Below are positions 6,754-15,219 of a stretch of 45,288 bases of DNA, piece after piece. The stretch spans positions 1 to 45,288 of the forward strand of contig MGDP01000220.1 in the NCBI GenBank assembly GCA_001790955.1, read 5' to 3'. The notes below the pieces were generated by a model, which worked only from the letters and a program-made list of their open reading frames with translations, searched no databases and was not told the DNA's origin. Within the stretch, counting starts at the first letter, position 1, and every line of letters starts with the position of its first letter. Source of the DNA: Candidatus Tectomicrobia bacterium RIFCSPLOWO2_12_FULL_69_37. GTDB taxonomy: Bacteria; UBA8248. The translations under genes and the position numbers were made by a program.

Positions 6754-7947
6754 TCAGGAAACCGACGAATCCTCCGCCTGCTTCTCCACGGGATCATCCA
6801 CCCGCACGCGCTTCTTGGCGGTGGGGGCGTAGCCTCCCGACTTCATCTCGGCCGCCGTCCGAAGGATGACGTTCATGGAGTCGGGGACGCCGCCGGGGTA
6901 GGCTTCGTCCGGGCAGCGGCTGTCGCGCATGTAGACGCACGGCTTGCACTCGATGCAGCGGAGGATCTCGGCCCCCCGGCCGGCGAGGGCCTTGGCGGCG
7001 TAGTGGGGATCGGTGAGCATCCCCCGGGCGACCGCCACGAAATCGGCCCCCATATCCAGGTAGGCCTGGACCCGCTCCGGCCCGAAGGCGGCGCCGTTGG
7101 CGGCGAGGGGCGCCTTGACCGCCCGCCGGAGCCGGGCGAAGGCCGGATTGTAGAGACCGGGCACGACCGGCACCCCGACGCGCGCGTTGCGCGAGCAGTG
7201 GAGGATGTCCACCCCCGCCTCCAGCAGGGCGGGGGCGAGCGCGAGGGTGTCCTCTATGGTGAAGCCGCCCTCCCAGGGCTCCAGGAGCCCCAGGCGGTAG
7301 GAGATCGCCATCTCCCCGCCCGCCCCGCGGCGGACGGCCTCGGCCACTTCGAGGGGAAACCGCATCCGGTTGCGGAGGGCGCCGCCGTACTCATCGGTCC
7401 GCCGGTTCGAGGCGGGGGAGAAAAACTGCTGGCAGAGATACCAAGTGGCGCCGTGGATCTCCAGCATCGGCAGCCCGGCCGCCCGGGCCCGGCGCGCGGC
7501 CTCTCCGAAGGCCCGGACGGTCTCCTTCACCTCGCGGGCGGAGAGCTCGCGGGGCACTTCCTCCTCCGTGGGATGGGGGATGGGCGAGGGCCCGGCGCAG
7601 GGCATGCCCGTGATGGCCCTGAGGGCGGTGCGCCCGGCGTGAAAGAGCTGGAGGGCGAACGGGGCCCCCGCCGCCCGCACCGCCTCCCCCAACCCCCGGA
7701 GGCCGGGGACGAGCGAGTCTTCGTGAGCCCCCAGCTGGTTGGGGAAGCCTTTGCCCTCTTGGCTGACGTAGGCCGCCTCGGAGAAGCAGACCGCCGCCCC
7801 CCCGCGCGCCCGTTCGGCGTAGTGGGCGAGGGTCCAGGCGGAGGGGTTTCCGCCCTCCTCCGCCCGCGAGGTGGTCATGGCGGACATGAGGATGCGGTGC
7901 TTCAGCCGCAGCCCCCGCACCTCGATGGGATCGGTGAACCTGGCCAT
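6754..7947 (-). CDS. NADH:flavin oxidoreductase (Old Yellow Enzyme family) with a four-cysteine tail
   Basis: A 397-residue TIM-barrel flavoenzyme of the OYE/2,4-dienoyl-CoA reductase family. It has KHRILMSAMTT near the start, QLFHAGRTA, the block FSPASNRRTDEYGG and NRMRFPLEV, and GADFVAVARGMLTDPHY near the end of the barrel. The usual HGAHGYL active-site segment reads HGATWYL here, so the second His is replaced. After the barrel comes CIECKPCVYMRDSRC (Cx2Cx2Cx7C), resembling the [4Fe-4S] site of the large dienoyl-CoA reductase-type enzymes. The following NAD/FAD domain of those enzymes is missing and the protein ends about 50 residues later. Substrate is unknown; reduction of an enone or N-demethylation are family options. 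ATG 7947 has AAGGAGG seven bases upstream. It follows the alpha/beta hydrolase by about 40 bases, suggesting a two-gene operon. Confidence 0.85.
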   Translation of the reverse strand: MARFTDPIEVRGLRLKHRILMSAMTTSRAEEGGNPSAWTLAHYAERARGGAAVCFSEAAYVSQEGKGFPNQLGAHEDSLVPGLRGLGEAVRAAGAPFALQLFHAGRTALRAITGMPCAGPSPIPHPTEEEVPRELSAREVKETVRAFGEAARRARAAGLPMLEIHGATWYLCQQFFSPASNRRTDEYGGALRNRMRFPLEVAEAVRRGAGGEMAISYRLGLLEPWEGGFTIEDTLALAPALLEAGVDILHCSRNARVGVPVVPGLYNPAFARLRRAVKAPLAANGAAFGPERVQAYLDMGADFVAVARGMLTDPHYAAKALAGRGAEILRCIECKPCVYMRDSRCPDEAYPGGVPDSMNVILRTAAEMKSGGYAPTAKKRVRVDDPVEKQAEDSSVS

Positions 7948-7989
7948 TCGGTACCCTCCTTCCCGGCCGAAGCCGCGGGGCCAGCCTCC

Positions 7990-8784
7990 TCAGTGCTTCC
8001 GCAGGAATTCGAGGATGTCCCGGAGAGACTCCTCGTAGCACTGGATCAGGAAGAAGTGGCTGGCCTCCCCGTAGACCTTGAGCTCGCAGCCGGGGATCCG
8101 GCGGGCGATTTCGCGGGAGGCTTCCGTCGAGCAGAGGACGTCCTGACCTCCCGCCATGACCAGGGTGGGGCACCCGACCTGGTGCAGCTGGTCCAGGGCG
8201 TCATGGGTGAGGCAGGCGTGGGTGGAGTGCACGTAGCCGCGGATGGGGCGGTCGGTGTTGGCCAGGCCGGCCTCGAAGGCGTCGAGCTGCGCCTGGTTCG
8301 CGTTGAAGTAGGCGGGGGGGAAAAAGAACAGGGACTGGTGCTTGGCCGCGGCGGCGTAGCCCTGGGCCTTCACCACCTCGTTGATGTTGTGGAGGATCTG
8401 GTGGCCGTAGCGGTCGAGCTTGCCGAAGGAGGCGGTGATGATCATGCTGCGCACCCGGTCCGGGTAGCCGAGGGCGATCTCCTGCGCGATGGCGCCCCCC
8501 ATCGAGCGACCGATGACGTGGGCGGGCTCGCGGATGCCGACGGCGTCCATGAGGCCCACGGTGTCGTCGGCGAAGCGCCTGGAGGTGTAGGGGTAGTCCG
8601 GGGCCGAGCTCCTCCCCGCCCCCCGGTTGTCGAAGGCGAGGACGCGGAACTCCTTCTTCATCACTTCCACCTGGGCCTTCCAGGCGCCGCAGTCCCCCGC
8701 CAGGCCGTGGATGAGCACCACCGGGACCCCCCGCCCGTGCTCTTCGTAGTAGAGTTCCACATCCCCGACCCGCGCTTTCGGCAT
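7990..8784 (-). CDS. Alpha/beta hydrolase
   Basis: A 264-residue hydrolase of the 3-oxoadipate enol-lactonase/carboxylesterase type. It shows the oxyanion HG motif (LIHGLAGD, residues 24-31), FDNRGAGRSSAP, nucleophile Ser94 in GRSMGG, an Asp in MAGGQDVLC and a His in GEASHFF, so the triad is complete. The frame stays open far upstream, but ATG 8784 begins the conserved fold and has GGGAGGG at a suitable spacing. No signal peptide is seen. It heads a minus-strand pair with the OYE-like gene and is divergent from the duplicated ABC importer, so its substrate may relate to what that importer brings in; this is inference from position only. Confidence 0.87.
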   Translation of the reverse strand: MPKARVGDVELYYEEHGRGVPVVLIHGLAGDCGAWKAQVEVMKKEFRVLAFDNRGAGRSSAPDYPYTSRRFADDTVGLMDAVGIREPAHVIGRSMGGAIAQEIALGYPDRVRSMIITASFGKLDRYGHQILHNINEVVKAQGYAAAAKHQSLFFFPPAYFNANQAQLDAFEAGLANTDRPIRGYVHSTHACLTHDALDQLHQVGCPTLVMAGGQDVLCSTEASREIARRIPGCELKVYGEASHFFLIQCYEESLRDILEFLRKH

Positions 8785-8998
8785 GGTGAGCCCTCCCTCG
8801 CGGAAGATCCCGGCCCGCCGCCGGAGACGGCTGGAGAGGCGGGTCCGCGCCTTCACCCTTCTTTTGCCTTCCCGGATACGAGCGATGCTCCGACCATGCA
8901 CCCGCCGCCGCGCCGCGTCAATCGAAGGGGCGCGCCGCCTCCCGCCCGCCGCGCGCCGCGGAGGCCGCGGCGCCTCCGCCCACCGGGGCCCGCTTGCG

Positions 8999-9027
8999 TT
9001 GACGGGATCGAGAATTCGCTTCAGAAT
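8999..9027 (+). promoter_or_regulatory. Sigma70-like promoter of importer unit 1
   Basis: TTGACG (8999-9004), 17-base spacer, CAGAAT (9022-9027). The same two hexamers at the same spacing precede unit 2 at 12559-12587, and both lie about 94 bases before the start codon of a binding-protein gene. The match between paralogous units supports function. Confidence 0.6.
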
Positions 9028-9045
9028 GCGGGCAAGCTTCGCATT
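9025..9045. promoter_or_regulatory. Inverted repeat overlapping the -10 region, possible operator
   Basis: AATGCG, nine-base gap, CGCATT. It covers the end of the -10 hexamer and the probable transcription start, a position typical of a repressor site. Unit 2 lacks the same repeat but has TTCTG-TTT-CAGAA (12575-12587) over its own -10. Confidence 0.3.
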
Positions 9046-9122
9046 TCCCAGCGAGAGAAGCGCCTCCCCGCCCGGCGGGCGGGAGGGCGGCCTCTCCGAA
9101 CATTCAGGGGGGAGACGTCGCC

Positions 9123-10568
9123 ATGAAGAAAGCGCGCCTGTCACGCAGATCGTTCCTGAAGGGGGCCATGGCCACGGCCGTCACGGGACCGTGGGTGCTC
9201 CGGTTCCGCGGCGTGGCGGAGGCGGGCCCGCTGGAGGACCGGATCATCGCCGCGGCCAAGAAGGCCGGGCCGGCCGACTTGAACGGCATGATCTGGTCCC
9301 TCTACTACCGGAACATGAAGCGCCTCTCGGACGAGTTCAAGGAGAAGGCCGGGGTCGGGGTGAAGGACATCCAGGACCTCAGCATCTTCGTCATCCCCCA
9401 GCGCGCGATGGCGGAGGCCGTCTCACGCTCGCCCAAGATCGACTTCTTCCACATCGACTCGAACATGATCCCCTCGCTCGCCTCGGCGGGGCTCATCGAG
9501 CCCCTGGACGGCTACATGGCGGAGGTCGGCTACAAGCTGGAGATGCTGGCGAACTTCCCGAGCTTCATGAAGTACAAGGGGAAGACCTACGGCATCCCCA
9601 CGGACGGGAACGTCCACATCCAGTACGTCCGCAAGGACCTGGCCGAGAACCCCGAGGAGCAGAAGAAGTTCTCCGACAAGTACGGCAAGCCCCTCGCCTT
9701 CCCGAAGACCTGGGAGGACTCCCTCCAGATCGCCGAGCACTTCCACCGGCCGGACAAGAACCTCCTCGGCTACGCCGGCCTGCGCAACCGCGCGAATGGG
9801 GTGACGTGGTGGTACATGAACTTCTACAGCGCCGGCGGCTTCCCCTTCAACGACGACCTCGAGCCCACCATCAACACCCCGGCCGGCGAGTACGCCATGG
9901 ACATCTACCTCCGGCACAAGAAGGTCTCCCACCCCGAGGCCCCGAACTGGGGGACGCCCCAGATGATCCCCCAGTTCACCCAGGGCAACGCCGCCACGGG
10001 CCAATACTGGGACGGTACCGCCCGCCAGATAGAGAGCGACCCGAAGTCCAAGGTCAAGGGGAAGTTCCTCTACGGCATCGTCCCCGGCTCCACTTTCAGC
10101 GGCAAGCTCGTCCACCGCTCCATCTCCTCCCCCCTCGCGGCTGTGCTGGTGAACCGCTACAGCCCCCGGAAGCGCCAAGCCGCCCTCATGACGCTGTACT
10201 GGGGGACGCTCAGCAACAGCATCGAGATCGTCACCCATCCCACCTGGGTGTTCCATGATCCCTGGCACGCCGGCCACATGACGCACCCCAAGGTGATCGA
10301 GCGCTACTCGGCGCCGGCCATGGACGCGATCGCGAAGAGCATGCAGATCACCACTCCCCCCATCTACCTGACGGGGCACATCGAGTTCCAGGACGTCCTG
10401 GGCAAGCACATCGCCGAGGCTTACATCGGCCAGATCACGGCCAAGCAGGCGCTCACCCAGACCGAGGCAGCCTGGCGCAAGCTCATCGCCCAGATCGGCA
10501 AGGCCAGGCTCAAGGAAGACCTGGTCAGCTACAAGGCCGCCATGCCCACGGTGGACCTCCCGAGCTAA
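9123..10568 (+). CDS. ABC transporter substrate-binding protein, Tat-exported (unit 1)
   Basis: A 481-residue periplasmic binding protein of the carbohydrate-type (SBP_bac_1/8) group. The N-terminus carries a twin-arginine signal SRRSFLKG (residues 7-14) and a hydrophobic stretch with likely cleavage near VAEAG, so it is exported folded. Conserved blocks shared with its paralogue at 12681 include IPQRAMAEA, EPLDGYM, PTDGNV, YSAGGFPF and WHPVHMT/WHAGHMT-like segments. By eye the two are about half identical throughout. Ligand is unknown; the MalF/MalG-type partners suggest a sugar, polyol or similar polar solute. It is the first gene of unit 1, with AGGGGGGA before the ATG and a strong hairpin between it and the permease gene. 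Confidence 0.88.
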   Translation: MKKARLSRRSFLKGAMATAVTGPWVLRFRGVAEAGPLEDRIIAAAKKAGPADLNGMIWSLYYRNMKRLSDEFKEKAGVGVKDIQDLSIFVIPQRAMAEAVSRSPKIDFFHIDSNMIPSLASAGLIEPLDGYMAEVGYKLEMLANFPSFMKYKGKTYGIPTDGNVHIQYVRKDLAENPEEQKKFSDKYGKPLAFPKTWEDSLQIAEHFHRPDKNLLGYAGLRNRANGVTWWYMNFYSAGGFPFNDDLEPTINTPAGEYAMDIYLRHKKVSHPEAPNWGTPQMIPQFTQGNAATGQYWDGTARQIESDPKSKVKGKFLYGIVPGSTFSGKLVHRSISSPLAAVLVNRYSPRKRQAALMTLYWGTLSNSIEIVTHPTWVFHDPWHAGHMTHPKVIERYSAPAMDAIAKSMQITTPPIYLTGHIEFQDVLGKHIAEAYIGQITAKQALTQTEAAWRKLIAQIGKARLKEDLVSYKAAMPTVDLPS

Positions 10569-10579
10569 GAACCCTCACC

Positions 10580-10605
10580 GGGGCGGGCCCTCCGGGGCCC
10601 GCCCC
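10580..10605 (+). terminator. Hairpin between binding-protein and permease genes (unit 1)
   Basis: An 11-bp perfect stem GGGGCGGGCCC (10580-10590) and GGGCCCGCCCC (10595-10605) with a four-base loop. There is no T-run, so partial termination or mRNA 3'-end protection, giving excess binding protein over permease, is more likely than full termination. Equivalent hairpins occur at 14151 and 38697. Confidence 0.6.
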
Positions 10606-10622
10606 GCCCGAGGTCCCCCCGG

Positions 10623-11567
10623 ATGGCGAACGCCCAGACGATCGCGAGGAAACCGGGAAGAGGGCTCCTCGTCTTCAAGTGGACCCTCCTGGGGCCCCTC
10701 TTCGGCCTTCTCCTCTTCATCCTGCCGGCCTTCCTCCTCCAGCTCTACTTCAGCTTCCACTCGTGGACGATCTACCTGGGCTCTTGGTGGGACGCCGAGT
10801 TCGCTGGCCTGGGCGTGTTCCGCGATGTGCTCACCGACTCCCGCTTCTGGTGGGCGGCCCTGCGCTCGCTCATCTTCGCCAGCCTGTCCACCCTGGGCTG
10901 CTTCGTGGCCGGCTTCGCGCTGGCAATGGCGATGCACCGCCCCTTCCGGGGCCACAGCTTGTTCTACGCGGTTTTCATCCTCCCCATGCTGACGGTCCCG
11001 GTCGTGATCGCCTACACCTTCGAGATGCTGCTCTTCCAGCGGGGCCCCATCAACGGCATCCTGAGCACGATCCTCATGACGAACGTGAACGTCACCTGGC
11101 TCGCCCAGCCGCCCATCGCCGTCTTCACGGTCATCATGCTGGAGATCTGGAACTGGACCCCCTTCGTCTTCATCATCATGCTGGCGGGCCTCTCCTCCCT
11201 GCCCCCGGAGCTGGACGAGGCCGCCCAGGTCCTGGGCGCGAGCCGCTGGCGCATCTTCAGCGAGGTCCAGCTGCCGCTCCTGCGGCCCGTCATCATGCTG
11301 GCCCTGATCCTGCGCTTCCTGGAGGCCATGGGAGAGTTCCCAAAGACGTGGGCCCTCCTCCAGGGCGGACCCGGCTCGGCCACCGAGACCGTCCCCGTCT
11401 ACCTCTTCCTCACCACCTGGCAGTACTTCCACATCTCCAGGGGCGCCGCGATGTCCTATCTGGTCCTGATCTTCATGATCCTGATCGTCCTGCTGGGGAT
11501 CCGCCTGCTGCGGAGGGAGAAGCAGACAATCGACGCGATACACGCCAAGCCGGGAGCGGGCGAATGA
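10623..11567 (+). CDS. ABC transporter permease, MalF-type (unit 1)
   Basis: A 314-residue inner-membrane permease with about six membrane segments. The EAA loop that docks the ATPase is EAAQVLGASRWRIFSE, near residue 198. An N-terminal basic tail precedes the first helix (FKWTLLGPLFGLLLF). The motif FHSWTIYLGSWWDAEF is shared with the unit-2 paralogue at 14239. It overlaps the next permease by the ATGA arrangement (11564-11567), so the two halves of the channel are coupled in translation and would form a MalF/MalG-like heterodimer. Confidence 0.9.
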   Translation: MANAQTIARKPGRGLLVFKWTLLGPLFGLLLFILPAFLLQLYFSFHSWTIYLGSWWDAEFAGLGVFRDVLTDSRFWWAALRSLIFASLSTLGCFVAGFALAMAMHRPFRGHSLFYAVFILPMLTVPVVIAYTFEMLLFQRGPINGILSTILMTNVNVTWLAQPPIAVFTVIMLEIWNWTPFVFIIMLAGLSSLPPELDEAAQVLGASRWRIFSEVQLPLLRPVIMLALILRFLEAMGEFPKTWALLQGGPGSATETVPVYLFLTTWQYFHISRGAAMSYLVLIFMILIVLLGIRLLRREKQTIDAIHAKPGAGE

Positions 11568-12439
11568 ACCGGAGGACGAAGCGCAGGATTGCCGCCGCGT
11601 TCCGGTTCGGCTTCCTGGGGGCGAGCCTGTTCGCCGTGGGCTTCCCCATCTACTGGATGATCATCACCTCCTTCAAGCCGGACAACGAATGGTTCACCTG
11701 GCCGCCCATCTATTGGTCCGAAAACTGGACCCTCGACAATTACCGCGTCGTCTGGCTGGGCATCCAGGCCAGGATCACCGCGCAGGAAGCTTTCACCATG
11801 CAGAAGCCGCTCCAGGCGCTCAAGCACAGCCTGGCGCTCGCCCTGATCTCCACCACCCTCTCGGTGGCGTTCGGCACCCTGATCGCCTACGGCGTCTCCC
11901 GCTACCGGATCCTTTCCGACCGGCGCATGTTCAACCTTCTCATGCTCCGCATGATCCCGCCCATCGTGGTGGCGGCGCCGCTGACCCTCTACTACTCGGC
12001 CTTGAACCTGCTCGACACCCTCACGGGGCTCGTCATCGTCTACGTGATCACCACTATCCCCTACACGGTCTGGATGACCAAGAGCTTCATCGACGAGATC
12101 CCCCACGAGATGGAGCAGGCCGCCGAGATCCTCGGGGCCAGCCGCTGGCAGACCATCTGGGAGGTCATCTTCCCCCTCATCCGCTCGGGCGTGGTGGCCA
12201 CCTTCCTCTTCATCCTGATCCTGACCTGGAGCGAGTACCTGCTGGCACTCATCCTCTCCAAGGTGGACGTGGTGACCCTCCCCGTCCAGCTCAGCAAGTA
12301 CGAGGGCACGACCGAGGGCCGCGTCTACGGCTACCAGGCGGCTCTCGCCGTGGGGGTCACCCTCCCGCTCATCGTCATCGGCTGCTTCATCCGCAAGCAC
12401 CTGGTCCGCGGGTTCACCTTCGGCATGGTGAAGAGGTAG
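11564..12439 (+). CDS. ABC transporter permease, MalG-type (unit 1)
   Basis: A 291-residue inner-membrane permease, six predicted helices, with the EAA loop EQAAEILGASRWQTIWE near residue 184 and the MalG-like end RGFTFGMVKR. ATG 11564 overlaps the stop of the MalF-type gene. The last 333 bases (from 12107) are about 94% identical by my count to the end of the unit-2 gene, including most synonymous positions. The 106 bases just before are only about 72% identical, a sign of recent gene conversion. No ATPase gene follows; the next gene is the second binding protein after a 241-base gap. Confidence 0.9.
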   Translation: MNRRTKRRIAAAFRFGFLGASLFAVGFPIYWMIITSFKPDNEWFTWPPIYWSENWTLDNYRVVWLGIQARITAQEAFTMQKPLQALKHSLALALISTTLSVAFGTLIAYGVSRYRILSDRRMFNLLMLRMIPPIVVAAPLTLYYSALNLLDTLTGLVIVYVITTIPYTVWMTKSFIDEIPHEMEQAAEILGASRWQTIWEVIFPLIRSGVVATFLFILILTWSEYLLALILSKVDVVTLPVQLSKYEGTTEGRVYGYQAALAVGVTLPLIVIGCFIRKHLVRGFTFGMVKR

Positions 12440-12558
12440 CTTGGGCGGCGTCCCGCCCCCCCCTGCTTCGCCCCCGGGCCAGACCGGCCGCCCGCCCCGG
12501 CGGAGCCTCCCCGTGCCGCCCCCTCGGGCCCACCGCAGGCCCGTGCAAAAATGACATA

Positions 12559-12587
12559 TTGACGAGCGGAACGTTCTGTTTCAGAAT
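12559..12587 (+). promoter_or_regulatory. Sigma70-like promoter of importer unit 2
   Basis: TTGACG (12559-12564), 17-base spacer, CAGAAT (12582-12587), followed by an AT-rich stretch. Hexamers and spacing equal those of unit 1 while the spacers differ, which is what selection on a promoter leaves behind. TTCTG-TTT-CAGAA (12575-12587) forms a small inverted repeat over the -10 and may be an operator half. Confidence 0.62.
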
Positions 12588-12680
12588 ATCCCACATCACT
12601 TATCGAGCTCGGCACGCGCGGGGTGGTCTTTCGTCGCCGGCGTGCGTATGCGCTTTTCCTTCCAAGGGGGGAACACCGCC

Positions 12681-14123
12681 ATGAAGAAAGCGCACGTGTC
12701 CCGCAGAAAGTTCCTCAAGGGAGCCCTGGCCACGGCCGTCGCGGCACCGGCCCTGCTCCGAGCCGGGGGGGCCAAGGCAGGGCCGGAGGAGGACCGCATC
12801 GTCAAGGCATCCAAGAAGTACGGCAAGGCCTCCCTGAACGGGATGATGTGGGCGCTCTACTGGCGCAACTACCCGCGCCTCAACACCGAGTTCAAGGGCC
12901 TCACCGGCATCTCGATGGACCAGGTGAACGACGTCCCCAACCTGCTGATCCCCCAGCGGGCGATGGCCGAGGCCATCAGCCGCTCCGGCAAGTTCGACAT
13001 CTTCCACGTCGAGTCGATGATGATCCCCTCCCTCGTGGCGGCCGGGCTGGTGGAGCCGCTCGACGGCTACATGAAGGAGGCGGGCTTCAAGCTCGAGATG
13101 GTCGGCAACTTCGCGAGCTTCATGAAGTACCAGGACGTGACCTACGCCCTGCCCACGGACGGGAACGTCTGCCCGCAGTTCATCCGGAAGGACCTGTTCG
13201 AGAACCCGGACGAGCAGAAGAATTTCGCCGACAAGCACGGCAAGCCCCTCAAGTGGCCGGAGACCTGGGAGGATGAGCTGGAGATAATGAAGTTCTTCCA
13301 CCGGCCGGACAAGGAGCTCTTCGGCTTCGGCGGGCTGCGCGACAAGGAGAACAGCAGCTTCTGGTACTGGATGTACCTCTACAGCGCGGGCGGGTTCCCC
13401 TTCAGCGACGACGCCGAGCCCACCCTGACCACCCCCGCGGCCGAGTACGCCGCCGACACTTTCCTCGCCCGCAAGCAGGTTTCCCATCCCGAGGCCGCGG
13501 CGTGGGGCTCCCCGCAGATGATCCCCCGGATCGTCGAGGGGAAGATCTTCTCCGCCCAGTACTGGGACGGGATCATCGCGCGCATCGAGGGCTCCCCGAC
13601 GCCCACCACGGGCAAGTGGCTCTACGGGGTCCCGCCGGGCTCGAAGTTCTCCGGCCGGCTCATCAAGCGCGCCTTCTCCGCGCCGGTCATGGGGCTCATC
13701 GTCAACAAGCTCAGCCCGCGGAAGAAGCAGGCCGCCATGTGGTCGCTCTACATGACCACCGCCAAGAACAGCACCGAGGTCGTGGCCCATCCGACCATGA
13801 CCTTCCACGACCCCTGGCACCCCGTGCACATGACGGCCCCCGAGGTGGAGAAGGTCTACGGCGGGAAAGCGGGCATGGAGTCCATCCGCAAGAGCCTCCT
13901 CGTCACCACCCCGCCGCCCTACGTGACCGGCTACCAGGAGTTCAAGGAGGCCGTGGACAAGAACCTCTCGGAGGCCTACGCCGGCCGCAAGAGCGGCAAG
14001 CAGGCGATCAAGGACGCCCAGGAGGAGTGGGGGAAGATCGTCAAGAAGATCGGCAAGGCGCGGATCAAGAAGGAGATCCCCTACTACAAGGCCATGATGC
14101 CCAAGATGGACGTCCCCACCTAG
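12681..14123 (+). CDS. ABC transporter substrate-binding protein, Tat-exported (unit 2)
   Basis: A 480-residue paralogue of the protein at 9123. It has twin-arginine signal SRRKFLKG (residues 7-14), cleavage probably near AKAGPE, and the same blocks along the chain (IPQRAMAEAISRS, EPLDGYMKEAG, PTDGNVC, YSAGGFPFSDD). The mid-region facing the likely binding cleft differs (for example SSFWYWMYLYSAGG against VTWWYMNFYSAGG), so the two may prefer related but different ligands. ATG 12681, not the in-frame ATG 39 bases upstream, is chosen because it aligns with the paralogue and has AAGGGGGGA before it. First gene of unit 2. Confidence 0.88.
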   Translation: MKKAHVSRRKFLKGALATAVAAPALLRAGGAKAGPEEDRIVKASKKYGKASLNGMMWALYWRNYPRLNTEFKGLTGISMDQVNDVPNLLIPQRAMAEAISRSGKFDIFHVESMMIPSLVAAGLVEPLDGYMKEAGFKLEMVGNFASFMKYQDVTYALPTDGNVCPQFIRKDLFENPDEQKNFADKHGKPLKWPETWEDELEIMKFFHRPDKELFGFGGLRDKENSSFWYWMYLYSAGGFPFSDDAEPTLTTPAAEYAADTFLARKQVSHPEAAAWGSPQMIPRIVEGKIFSAQYWDGIIARIEGSPTPTTGKWLYGVPPGSKFSGRLIKRAFSAPVMGLIVNKLSPRKKQAAMWSLYMTTAKNSTEVVAHPTMTFHDPWHPVHMTAPEVEKVYGGKAGMESIRKSLLVTTPPPYVTGYQEFKEAVDKNLSEAYAGRKSGKQAIKDAQEEWGKIVKKIGKARIKKEIPYYKAMMPKMDVPT

Positions 14124-14150
14124 GGCGCGGACGGCTTTTCCGCCCGGCGC

Positions 14151-14181
14151 GCCGGAGCGGGCCCTCGGGGCCCGCTCCGGC
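14151..14181 (+). terminator. Strong hairpin between binding-protein and permease genes (unit 2)
   Basis: A 14-bp perfect stem, GCCGGAGCGGGCCC and its complement, with a three-base loop. A T-run (14193-14198) follows about 12 bases later, too far for a classical terminator. The stem core is nearly the same as in unit 1, so it was probably inherited with the duplication and conserved. Likely reduces permease expression or stabilises the binding-protein message. Confidence 0.6.
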
Positions 14182-14238
14182 CCCGAGGCGGCATTTTTCT
14201 TCGGCATAGGTTCGAATCAGGGCGGGAACGAGGACGAC

Positions 14239-15219
14239 ATGACGGCCAGCGCGACCGAGACCGCGGCGGGCACGGGGGCGGCGCCCGCGCGGGGCAGCCG
14301 GAGCCGGGGGATCCGGATATTCAAGTGGACCCTCCTGACACCCCTGTTCTCGCTTTTTTTCTTCCTGATGCCCGTCTTCCTGCTCCAGCTGTATTTTTCG
14401 CTCCATTCGTGGACGATCTACCTCTCCAGCTGGTGGGACGCGGATTACGCGGGCTTCGACCTGTTCAGGGAAGTCCTGACGGAGAGCCGCTTCTACTGGG
14501 CCTTCGCGCGCTCGTTCCTCTTCGCGGGGCTTTCCACGGTCGGCTGCTTCATCATCGGGTTCGGCCTGGCCCTCCTGATGTACCGCCCCTTCCGGGGGCA
14601 TTCCGTCTTTTACGTCCTTTTCATCCTGCCCATGCTCACCGTCCCCATCGTCATCTCCTACACCGCCGACATGCTCCTGTTCCGCTCGGGCCCGATCAAC
14701 GACATCATGAGCTTCCTGGCCGGCACGGAGATCCGCTTCACCTGGCTCGCGAACCCGAACTTCGCCATCTTCACCATCATCATGCTCGAAATCTGGAACT
14801 GGACGCCCTTCGCCTTCATCATCATGCTGGCGGGCCTCTCCTCCCTGCCGGCCGAGCCCGTCGAGGCGGCGCGGATCCTCGGCGCGAGCCGCCTGCGGAT
14901 CTTCTGGGAGATCCAGATCCCCCTGCTCCGGCCCGTCATCTTCCTCGCCCTTATTCTGCGGTTCCTCGAGGCCATGGCGGAGTTTCCCAAGACCTGGGGC
15001 CTGCTCCAGGGGGGGCCGGGCACCTCCACCGAAACCATCCCCGTCTACCTCTACATCGTGACCTGGCGGGCGTTCAACGTCTCCAAGGGCGCGGCGGCCT
15101 CCTACCTCGTCATGCTGCTCATGATCGTCATCATCCTCTCGGCGATCTACGTCCTGCGGCGCGAGAAGAAAGCCCTCGACGCCTTGTATGAAAAGCCGGC
15201 GGGGGGAGGCGAGGCATGA
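14239..15219 (+). CDS. ABC transporter permease, MalF-type (unit 2)
   Basis: A 326-residue permease, paralogue of the one at 10623. It has about six membrane helices, an N-terminal Ala/Gly/Arg-rich tail of about 30 residues, the shared motif LHSWTIYLSSWWDADY, and EAA loop EAARILGASRLRIFWE near residue 208. GAGGA lies a few bases before ATG 14239. It overlaps the next permease through ATGA at 15216-15219. It would pair with the MalG-type subunit encoded next. Confidence 0.9.
   Translation: MTASATETAAGTGAAPARGSRSRGIRIFKWTLLTPLFSLFFFLMPVFLLQLYFSLHSWTIYLSSWWDADYAGFDLFREVLTESRFYWAFARSFLFAGLSTVGCFIIGFGLALLMYRPFRGHSVFYVLFILPMLTVPIVISYTADMLLFRSGPINDIMSFLAGTEIRFTWLANPNFAIFTIIMLEIWNWTPFAFIIMLAGLSSLPAEPVEAARILGASRLRIFWEIQIPLLRPVIFLALILRFLEAMAEFPKTWGLLQGGPGTSTETIPVYLYIVTWRAFNVSKGAAASYLVMLLMIVIILSAIYVLRREKKALDALYEKPAGGGEA

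Larger units (their letters stand above)
8785..9122. other. 338-base divergent intergenic region
   Basis: This gap separates the minus-strand hydrolase and the plus-strand importer. The part to about 8990 is extremely GC-rich and holds no convincing gene or motif. The part from 8999 holds the importer promoter and an inverted repeat, described separately, then a purine-rich Shine-Dalgarno AGGGGGGA before ATG 9123. Confidence 0.7.

Noticed and set aside
8785..8990. N-terminal extension of the alpha/beta hydrolase (frame open to 9144)
   Set aside because: The extra residues are Arg/Pro-rich, run over the importer promoter on the other strand, and a good ribosome site precedes ATG 8784.
12440..12680. 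Remnant of an ATPase gene at the end of importer unit 1
   Set aside because: No Walker, signature or TOBE-like fragment in any frame of this gap; it holds only a promoter and leader.
14209..14218. GGTTCGAATC, resembling a tRNA T-arm
   Set aside because: The flanks (CATAG and AGGGC) do not pair, and no anticodon or acceptor stem is found around it.
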